Shown: positions 12,606 through 21,040 of the stretch, piece after piece | Numbering within the stretch: position 1 is the first letter of the stretch | How the letters are laid out: every line of letters starts with the position of its first letter | From: Plantago elongata | Lineage: Eukaryota; Streptophyta; Magnoliopsida; Lamiales; Plantaginaceae | Assembly (NCBI GenBank): GCA_036897095.1 | Contig: JAYMSP010001156.1 | Span: 1 to 35,449 of the forward strand | Direction of reading: 5' to 3' | Length of the DNA stretch: 35,449 nucleotides | Notes under the pieces: model-generated | The model's database searches: none | What the model was told of the DNA's origin: nothing | The model's input: the letters and a program-made list of their open reading frames with translations, nothing else | Program-made: the position numbers and the translations under genes

Positions 12606-15600
12606 TTAACATGCTTTGCAACTCTTCCTACAGTATCCAGGTAGATCTGAAGACCCAACCATGTATTCCGGATTCTTTGTACATTCACCAAGGGTTGCCC
12701 ATTTTTCGCAATGTTCATCTGCATCGACACAGCCATCTTCACCTCCCACAATTTTGTCGAACGAATCCACATGAATCCACTTTGTTGCTGACCACTTCTC
12801 ACCTTCATCCACAGGGCACCCAGCATGCAGACTCATAGGATCTGGAATTGCATCAGGAGAGAGGCTGAAGAAAAGAAGTGCATCTCCTTTGCGCGGTTTC
12901 ACTAGATATTTACAAACAGAGGCAGAAGTTGATAAAATGATCAAGTTGCAGATTATATGGTGAAAAGTGTAACTAGAGATGTGCTAGAACTTCTGTTACT
13001 AACCTGCAGGACCTTGTTTTCCACACTCAGAAAATTCTTCAACTGTTGAAACAGATCTACGATGAGTTACCTCCTGCATGATAGAAAGGATTTCATATAA
13101 ATAGGCCTACACAGAAAGATCATATAACTCATTAAGCTCTCATACTAAATGCACTTAAAAAAACCACCGGGTTCTGTTACTAATTTACTATATTAAGAAG
13201 TTAGCCACTTGGTGAAAGTTAATACCAGGTTTCCTGAGGATTTCTATCAGAACATGGATGTAAATAATTTTCAGTTAGTACCCTTGTAAGAAATCTGATC
13301 TTCCGTTTATGAATAGTGCACTCAACTTACTATTCTATATGCTAATGTGCATTCAAGTGTTCCTAACACTAAATTCTAAGAATTTGTTATAATAATGACC
13401 TTGTTTACAGAAGTGGTTGCAAAAGCCACTTAAGTATCCTATATTTTTATGAATAATATCGATTCCCCTGGATCACCACAGATTTTACAAAAGATCCTAC
13501 AGGCACATAATAGCAACCACTACCAAATGGAAAGATTTGAAGAATTAAGGGTGGAACAGGGAGAATCTTAAACGAAGTATATGGGTAGTAGGTAGGAGCT
13601 AACCAAGAGCAAGAGATATCCATCAAGTGTAAGAAATGGCAGATATTGTCAGAAGAACAGAGATGGGAATAATAGCGACGGCAACCAATTGCAAAGAATT
13701 TTGAAGAATTAGAGCAGAACTGGGAGAACCTTAAACGAAGTCAAAGGGCAAATAGGTAGGACTTAACCAAGAGCAAGAGGCATTCATCGACTGTAAGAAA
13801 TTCAGAGATGGTCAAACGAACAGATGGGAAAGTACTCTGACCTCAGTCGTATTGAAAATCAGGTAAAAATAAATACGACCTATGCCTAACAGGTAGGGAA
13901 AGCTAGCTCTAGCAAAAAGTGAAATCATTTAATTACTAAGGTAATCCAGAATTTTAGTAGAATTTAAACTATCATAGCACAACAGTATAGGAATAAATCA
14001 TCTTGAAATTCTGTTCTACCAGTTGTGGTTTTCTATCAATATATTTGGAAGTAAAAGCAAGCTAGGTTAGGGAGCTGTAGCAAATATTTTGTTCCAGATA
14101 ATAATGATCAGAAACTAGGGAAAGTTGAAACGTGACCAACCTCTGCAGAGGGAAACACAGTTTCACCTCCTTTCACAACATCAGTAAGATACATTAACAC
14201 AGTAGCTATACGATGCCCACCACGAGCAATATTGACCTTGTCGCTAAAATAATCAAAATGTGGGTCATATTTCTGTCCAGGCTCATAGCGCAACACTTGT
14301 ATGTCTTCTCCATTATCTGCATAGGAAAACATGAATCAGACTCCACAAGTGGTACTTTCATCACGCATCACCAAGAAGATAAACAAAATACACAAGCACT
14401 CGAGAAAATATTCTGATTCGACTAAAAAAGAATTAGTAGGGCCTCAAGTAAAAACCACTGACTCCAATGTACAATCAAGGGCTACGGTCAGGAAATGCAT
14501 GAAGAAGCAATTGCAAAATAAAAAATGTAAGGTTCCGCCTATACAATTATCTTGGTCAGAGGAGCGTAACTCAATGATTTCAGTAATATACACTCATGAG
14601 AACATTTGTTGCACGAGTCAGCATTGGATGTTTGATATTGTTCCTATCCGGTGGCACGCCTGCTAACAAATTTAATTGGCCTTAAAATTATTTACCAAAC
14701 AAGATATAGGGGTTGCTTCACTGCAGGTAAAGGCCCACAACTTCAAATCAGTAGAAAAACAGGTTTGCATGAAACATGTGTTTGTTGTGATCACTATTTC
14801 ATATTAGATGGATGATGAGGGGATGACTAGAATATGCATTAACTTTGATGAGAGCAGACACATTTGCTTCAAGTCCTTGCAAGCATTTCTACAGAGTGCA
14901 CATACGAGCCAAAGGTGGCCAAGGAACTATGAGGCCCATATAGGTAAAATCACAATCAAGACAATATATAGAAAAGACGGAAGCGTAAAAGGATAGTCAC
15001 ATCAAATAAGCTAAAAAAATTAACCATATCATAGGCTCATAGTCACATCAAACACCTTTTGGAAGAAATGTCCAAGTAGAAATCTTCTCTTCTATGCCGG
15101 CTACAATAGGATCCTAACAGAAAAAGACCAAGAGAAATGGAGTCAGACATGTGTCGCGGAAATAAGTATCAAAATGCCAAGCCATACACCACTTTTGAGG
15201 TTTGAAAACTTCTTCAAATACTTTGCATGGCTTTATTCTGTGTAACACATAAAAACCATCTAATTTGCTCAAATCAAACTCATAACGGGAACAAATATTC
15301 TTATTTGAAATCTTTCAACGTCTAAGATAGTGAGAGAGAGCAAGAGAGAACCAACTAAATATCCAACCCTGTAACTTTCTCATATAGCTCGATCGTTAAC
15401 AAGCATGCATCTAACCGTCATAACATTCCCGGCTTAAGAAAAAATGGATTAAGAGGAACCAATGACTGAAGCCAAAAGTCTAGCACAAAGAAATTCAGTT
15501 CCAGCTCACAATATATGAATAAATCTAAGTGGTAACCATAACAACAACTGAAAAGTATTAACTCCAATGACTGAAGCCAAAATAACACTGAATCGCGTAA

Positions 15601-16246
15601 CATGAATCTAGATTTCTTCGAACAAACTAACAATTGCCACCACGAATTCCAAACCACATTGCGTCTCAACCAGCAACAACACATGACGAAACACCCAGCA
15701 ACAACACATGACGAAACAACCAGCAACAACGAAATCAAAGAAGCACAGAAGATAGAACATTAGAAACAAAAGGCCAATCAAGGATAAAAATCTAACCTTT
15801 CCTTTCGCAATAAACATTCCGGAGCTAGTCCGGACCTCACTGAGCTTACTCTTACCGGAAACATTATCGGCAACTGCCGACCGCTTCAGCTCCGACTTAG
15901 CCTATATTCAGTGACAACACACTTCAAACATCGACACCACACCATACTAAACTACAATCCCCAAAATGGAAAAAAATTAAAAAACCTCACCAGAGAAATC
16001 AAATGGTTGCACTCTTCTTCCGTCAGAAAACCCTCGTACACAAATGCTCTAAAAATGAATTGAAAATAAAAATTAGTGAAGAAATTGCCAAGATTTAGAG
16101 GAATAAATTCAAGAAAATGAGTACCTGGGCTTCCATGAGATTGATTTGACTTTGGAGGGGTTGATAATTGAGCTGCAATAGGAGTTTTGAGCGATCAAAG
16201 TGATCGATATGAGGTGGAAGATTGCAACTTTAGAAAGTTTGATCAT
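12606..16246 (-). CDS. P4H: Prolyl 4-hydroxylase with C-terminal ShK domain
   Basis: Seven exons on the minus strand: 16246-16125, 16048-15991, 15901-15797, 15113-15056, 14316-14141, 13073-13004, 12901-12606; 294 residues. Plant P4Hs are ER/Golgi type II membrane enzymes that use Fe(II), 2-oxoglutarate and O2 to make hydroxyproline in extensins, arabinogalactan proteins and peptide hormones. A signal anchor covers about residues 5-24. The iron ligands are His134, Asp136 (YDPHFDYF) and His222; Lys232 (EGEKWSATKW) is the 2-oxoglutarate lysine, so the active site looks intact. Residues 254-294 carry six cysteines in ShK spacing, ending CRKSCKAC. The ATG at 16246 was chosen because it opens the signal anchor and leads in frame to ISWKPRAFVYEGFL, the usual start of the catalytic domain. 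It most resembles Arabidopsis P4H4 (At5g18900) from memory. The substrate may include the PSY-type peptide encoded nearby, but that is only speculation. Confidence 0.92.
13511..13835. repeat. Tandem duplication inside P4H intron 5
   Basis: Two diverged copies, about 13511-13670 and 13679-13835, with period 168. Matching anchors include gcaacca, tttgaagaatta, cttaaacgaagt, ggtagga, ctaaccaagagcaagag and gtaagaaat. The copies differ at many bases and by small indels, so the duplication is not recent. It lies wholly inside the intron 13074-14140. Confidence 0.8.
15671..15730. repeat. 25-base tandem repeat in P4H intron 3
   Basis: The unit begins cagcaacaacacatgacgaa and starts at 15671, 15696 and 15721, giving 2.4 nearly identical copies. 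It creates Cys/Val-rich reading frames on the minus strand that are not genes. Confidence 0.85.
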
Positions 16247-16439
16247 TGAAACCAAGTTTTTATGGCTTTGCAGAGGAAACTTTTGTGAATCTGAGATTTT
16301 CTGTTTTCAGCTCTCAGATTTTTGGTAGATCATTGAATGGGAGTTGACAACAGATAATTTTTACTATAATGGTTGGGTAATATGCAAATAAGTCCCTTCT
16401 TTTGTGCTAAATAGCACCTTCGTAGTTTATAACTAGGCG

Positions 16440-17330
16440 TATTACGTAAGGTACCCTTTGGGCCAATTACAAATTCAACTCTAAATTAACAACAGTTACA
16501 TTTAAATTCAAAATCTATTTTCAGAGTTGACCGATTAAAAATAAATTAAAAAATAAAATGAATTGGATTCAATTACAAATTATAATCGTTCTATTACAAA
16601 TCATACACAAGTACTTTAGAAATTACATTATTCACCCAAAACCATACTCCCTAAATTTTAATAAATCACAAAATGACCCCTTCATCTCCAACCATCTTCC
16701 ACCACCACTAACCACCATTTTCACCACCTTATTTGCTTCTCCATTGTCTTCGGGAAAAAAAAAAGCTTTGACAGAGCTACCACCGGACTGTACTTAAAGC
16801 TTCGATAGTACTTCGATATGGAGCTTTACAACTCCGATTGGGAGTTGTAATACCACTCTGATATGGAGCTCTAACAACTCAAGATCGGAGTTGTACTTAG
16901 CTCCGATCAAAGCTATTTTACAGCTCCGTCGAAGCTGTTATAACTCCAATTTTTTATTTTACAGCTCCGTAACAGCTTCCCATCAAAGCGATTTATTTTT
17001 TTTAAGAAGAAGGGAGGAGGAGGAGGGAGGAAGAAGAACATTGGTGTGGTGGAATCTGGTGGGGAAGATGGATTAAAATGTTAATATGTAAAAAAGTTAG
17101 GTATTCATTTACAAGAATGATAAATTTTATAAGCTAATTTTGTAATAAGTAGAATTATTTTTATTATGGAATTATAAAGAAATAATAAATTAGAGAAAAA
17201 GTTGACTTTTGAGTGTAGATGTGATACTCAAATTAGTCCTTTGATTATTTTAGACGAATTTGTAACTCGTCAATTTGAAATTAAATGTGTAAAGGGAATA
17301 TATTTAAGAGGTAAATTTTATAATTTTCCA
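16440..17330. mobile_element. Possible non-autonomous DNA element with AGCTCC/CAACTC repeats
   Basis: Flanks at about 16460-16550 and 17200-17275 are loosely inverted copies: ggccaattacaaattcaactctaa on the left against ttagacgaatttgtaactcg on the right, and cagagttgaccg against agttgacttttg. The core (16760-16990) repeats AGCTCC and CAACTC in both orientations many times. It includes a perfect 10-bp stem with a 5-base loop (ttacaactcc/ggagttgtaa, 16826-16850). No target-site duplication was identified and the limits are approximate. The open frame at 16558-16797 matches no family I know. Confidence 0.35.
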
Positions 17331-17423
17331 TATATATATTTATAAAATCAAACCATTTGCTCGACTACAAAATGTAAGTTAACCAAACATCAAATAAAAT
17401 TATTTGGTTCACTATTTTTCGTA

Positions 17424-18195
17424 GGGGTGAGCATCAGTCACCCGAACCAAAATGGCCCAGATCGAATTTTGGTATTTTTATGTTCCTAAGGACCGGACCT
17501 AATTATGATTGGTCCTGGACCGGACCGGACCGAAAAGATCGGTTCGGTACGGTCCAGGACCGAGAAAAATCGAATTAAATTAAAATAATAATTGGAAAAG
17601 AAAAACAAATTTATTCAAAGCTGCCTTCACGTAAATCTGTTCAATCCCAATCCGAAACTGGCTAGAATTGTCAGATTTATTCCTTTGATCTTGAGCATAA
17701 TGGGAGTAGAGGACCAATCTACCAAGAAACTTCCAGATCTGTTCAATCCCAAAGATCTACATCAGATCTGTTCGGAGGTCGGAGGTGAAAGTGCAGGTCG
17801 GAGGAGTAGGTGGAAAGTGGAGGTCGACGGATTGACCGGCTGCAGAGCAGGGAAACGGGAGGTGGGGGAGGGAGGTCGGGGAAAGAGTCTCGGAGGCGGA
17901 GGGAGGTAGGAGAACGAGGCGGAGTTGGGAGGGTTTTGCTGTTGGAATTTGGAAGAAGAAGAATGGCATGTCAAGTGGACTGTTGGAAGAAGAAGATTAT
18001 GGTGAAAATAGTAAAATTACTACTTATATTTGTAAAAATGGGTCAATCTTGGTGGTTTTTTAGTCTTTGGACCGGACCGAATCGAGAACCGATATTTTTA
18101 AATATTAAAGATCGAGGACCGGACCTAATCAGATTGAGACTGGTCCGAGAATCGATTTTTCGGTTTGATCTTGTTTCTGCTCGGTCCTAATTCTT
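17424..18195. mobile_element. hAT-like non-autonomous element
   Basis: The left end, taggggtgagcatcagtc, is the TAGGGGTGAGCAT type seen at the ends of many plant hAT-related MITEs. Just inside lie many GGACCGGACC motifs. The right end (tttctgctcggtcctaa) is a degenerate inverse of the left. The string aggaccggacctaat occurs near both ends (17488 and 18115) as a direct repeat. The core (about 17590-18000) is purine-rich on the plus strand (GGAGGTCGGAGG) and holds tctgttcaatcccaa twice. It encodes no transposase. It could contain captured host DNA, but no source gene was recognised. Confidence 0.5.
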
Positions 18196-18367
18196 AGGAC
18201 TAAAATAAAGATCACATGGCTCAAGATATAATTACGGTATGTGAATGTTGAAAGTTGAGAAATAAACGTATTAGCTCTCTAAATATACAAATTAATTACT
18301 TATAACAATATAAGATGTTACTGTAATTTATTTAGATGGTGAGGTTTTAATTTACCTTTTAATATAT

Positions 18368-18490
18368 TGTTAAGGCTTTGTTATCTTCAACTTAAAATCT
18401 TTTAAGTTTAGTTCAGTTCAGTTTAGTTTGATTCAGTTCAACTTTATTTAGTTATAATTCGTACTCTACTTTAATTTAGTTTAATACATT
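18368..18490. repeat. GTTCAGTT-rich dispersed repeat, copy 1
   Basis: The reverse complement (aaactaaattaaagtag, then gaattataact, then ttgaactgaatcaaactaaactgaactgaac, then ttgaag; all read with gaps) follows the same order as 25145-25310 on the plus strand. The two stretches are therefore oppositely oriented, diverged copies of one repeat. The nature of the family is unknown. Confidence 0.6.
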
Positions 18491-19334
18491 TCGATTGATG
18501 AAAAGATAGTTTAAGTAATGAATTTGTCAAAAGGATACGTAGAGATTATAACACAATGATTGTGTCCTAATAATATTTTCAATGGACTTTGAACTTGGTG
18601 ATGGCCAAACTGAATATTGGTTGATGGCCAAAGCATTCATAGAATTTGAATACAACAGTATTGTGATGGCCTAACATATTGACACACAAATAAGTTGAAG
18701 GTAGGCATGTATGTTTCTCCAGCACAGCTTAAGGAAGCACATGTAGAAAATTAATCTGTAGCCTAAATCAACAAGACTTATAAAACAACACATAAATGCA
18801 CCTAATTTGATGATATTCCACTTGAGGCAGCAGACTCTTGGAAGCCACATTTCTTCCAACAAATATCAAAGTGGGATATAGCACTTGCACTGTCAATAAG
18901 CAACCATGGAATTTGGCACTATCTATCTTACTTAAAGTAAGCACAACTGCACAAAATATGATGCCATAAACCATATAACATGAGGTATATACTGCCACCT
19001 GTCCTGTACATGTGAAAAGTTAGAGAAAAGCAGATTGACTTATAAATCAACAAGGAAGTTAAAGGAAACTGAAACACAGCTGATATTAAGTGCTTTCATG
19101 TTAAGGCCATGCAAAATTCATCAGGTTAAGTATCACTTATTTTACTACTATTGCCAGTGCCACCCTTCTTATGTATACATATAGTTGATGTAACATGCAA
19201 TGTATATTGTGAAGTTGACTTACACTTTGGTATTGCTTCTTATCATCATTGTACTAACTTATTGGGTGGGTGCTATGCAACAATATTAACAGTTCCCATA
19301 CATACACCACTTCTCTGCTGCTGCTGTTGCTGCT

Positions 19335-19341
19335 TATAAAA
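19335..19341 (+). promoter_or_regulatory. TATA box of the PSY-type gene
   Basis: TATAAAA lies 134 bases before the ATG at 19469 and is followed by a CT-rich initiator-like stretch (accaccctcttgcctcccca). This is a clear class II promoter arrangement. Confidence 0.6.
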
Positions 19342-19468
19342 CCACCCTCTTGCCTCCCCACTCTCTTCCAAACATAGCACAACACACAGCGTGAATTCGC
19401 AGAATAACTCTAACCAGTTACCAGTGTCTTATTGCGTAGAATTAACGAGAAGTGTGTCATAACGAGCT

Positions 19469-19874
19469 ATGAATCTGGGGGTTCGTGGTTGTATTGTGGC
19501 TTCTCTCTTTGTACTTATGCTCATTGTAGGTACAGCAGAGAGCTCTGCCATTGGTTTGAACAATCCTTTCCAATTATTTAAGAAGGTAACAAACATGCTT
19601 AATTTGCATTGACAGAAGTACATTACTTTTCTGCTGTTATTACTTAGAAACTGTATGAATTTTAGTTTTCTCAACCTTATTGTAAAACAGAAAGAAAGCT
19701 AGCTACTATTGTGCCATTGTTCTAATGAAGTCGGATTTATACATATTCTTGCAGGGAAGCGTACAAGCAGGTACAAGAAAGCTTCTGGGACTAGATGCGA
19801 TGTTAGACTACGACTATGCAGGGCCTAACCCGAGACATGAGCCTAGAGGGAGGAGAGGAGGAGGCAGACCCTGA
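19469..19874 (+). CDS. PSY: PSY-type tyrosine-sulfated peptide precursor
   Basis: Two exons, 19469-19585 and 19755-19874, with a 169-base phase-0 GT-AG intron, encode 78 residues. Residues 1-25 are a signal peptide (hydrophobic IVASLFVLMLIVG, then TAES). The middle part is variable, and the C-terminal part reads LDYDYAGPNPRHEPRGRRGG. This matches the PSY consensus of an Asp-Tyr sulfation site followed by a Pro-Asn-Pro-(Lys/Arg)-His-(Asp/Glu)-Pro core. Known PSY peptides are sulfated on that Tyr by TPST, proline-hydroxylated, secreted, and perceived by leucine-rich receptor kinases; they promote cell expansion and tune growth against stress. Processing would cut before the DY motif, near RKLLGLDAMLDYDY. 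The precursor is short, as expected. It has its own TATA box. The basic, glycine-rich tail (RGRRGGGRP) is not part of the core and may be trimmed. Confidence 0.82.
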
Positions 19875-21040
19875 CTCAATTAGTGTAACATGCACTCTAG
19901 CAGCGAGTTAATGTTCTTATTTCTCATAATTAAGTACTAGTTATATAAGGTTTTGATCCATGTATGCTTGACATGTTTATTAGGGCATGATCAGTAGTAT
20001 AAGATTCCGACAATAACAAATAAGAGCCACAGTGCTTCATACATGCTGCTGTTTTAGCTTTTTGCTGCTACTTATCTATCATTACATCACAAGTAATGAA
20101 TATTTCGCTATCGTTATATAAAGTTGAACATAGTCTAAAAGTTATGCTGCACGGAAAAACAAGTACTCCGTTATCTTCTGTAATAATTAATTAATTTTTA
20201 AGGACAAAACGTCGAAAAGGTACTTGATAAAAAGGCTTCTAGAAGCTGATGCAGAGATTGATCTGAAACTTGTGTATTAACTCAACCATTGACTTCCAGA
20301 TATAAAATCAGTCACATCCCACTTGAATGAATTGATCAAAAGTTGTGTGCTTATAAATAGTACATGAATTTTCTATATCTGGTGTTGTTTCTCTCCACAT
20401 ATTCACATTTGTTATAATTAAAGCTACATATCACCAATTTGTTTGGTGCATAGAAACCTGAAGCACTAGTGAGATCTTTATCAGATTCTAAAAATCTTTG
20501 AGCAACACATGAATGTCATGTCAGATCCTGCTCTTGACACTTGTATTGATCTCTTCGGCACAGTGCTACGATAACCAAACATATTAGGCTAGATCAGGTC
20601 TGGCATTTAGTATTTGAATAAGATACCGACATGGCGACTAAAACCATAGTGACAGATTAGTAGGAAAAATCTGAGTGTCTTCTGAGAAATTTAAGCAGAA
20701 GTCCACCCGAATTACCCTCTAAGATCAGTTGCATACATATCATCAAAATGTAGCCCTTCGGCCTATGAAAAAGCTACCCTGATTCCCTGCCATTCCTAAG
20801 GATTCGAACTCAAGAAGACTCCAATGGATTACAGGAAACAGCTACTACATCCATGTTTATGGTCTGATAGAAACTCTTGTAAACAATATGCACACAGTGA
20901 ATCAAAATATGACATGGTTTAATCTGAGACAGCTTTACGACTAAGAGAATTGAGGTTTGAATTTACAAAGCATGGAGTGAAGAAGTGATTCTCTTGTAAG
21001 CTTAACTATTATGTATGTACTAGTAACTCTGGTCCTGTGT
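19875..21040. other. Intergenic region between the converging PSY and PPH1 genes
   Basis: These 1.17 kb hold the 3' UTRs of two convergent genes. No coding sequence is supported. A minus-strand segment at about 20650-20870 has a tRNA-like B box and is listed separately as a possible SINE. The remainder is ordinary AT-rich DNA. Confidence 0.6.
20650..20870 (-). mobile_element. Possible tRNA-derived SINE fragment
   Basis: The reverse complement contains gagttcgaatcc (plus strand 20809-20820), a near match to the RNA polymerase III B box GGTTCGAATCC, preceded by attggagtcttcttg, a context seen in plant SINEs. Downstream on that strand it runs to gattttt, which could be a terminator-like tail. 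The A box is not clear, no target-site duplication was found, and the T-arm stem does not pair, so it is not a tRNA gene. Confidence 0.28.

Larger units (their letters stand above)
16247..19468. other. 3.2-kb divergent intergenic region between P4H and the PSY gene
   Basis: The first 200 bases upstream of P4H hold its promoter; a TATAAAC on the minus strand near 16427 is a weak TATA candidate. Two mobile-element-like blocks follow (about 16440-17330 and 17424-18195), then a GTTCAGTT-rich repeat at 18368-18490 that is related to DNA at 25145-25310. From 18500 to 19320 nothing recognisable was found. The final 150 bases contain a CTG run (19315-19333), a TATA box and the leader of the PSY gene. 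Confidence 0.6.

Noticed and set aside
12584..12838. Plus-strand open frame over the P4H last exon
   Set aside because: The minus strand here encodes the conserved ShK domain; the plus frame is its complement.
14331..14996. Open frames in P4H intron 4
   Set aside because: No recognisable domain, inside a well-supported intron (14317-15055), and of the length expected by chance.
15418..15817. Cys/Val-rich small proteins on the minus strand
   Set aside because: They arise from the 25-base repeat and lie in P4H introns 2-3; no domain and no own promoter.
17757..17974. Proline/serine-rich open frames on the minus strand
   Set aside because: They are the complement of the purine-rich core of the hAT-like element; the composition alone opens the frames.
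20809..20820. tRNA gene suggested by ggattcgaactc
   Set aside because: The T-arm stem does not pair and no acceptor stem or anticodon arm could be drawn around it.
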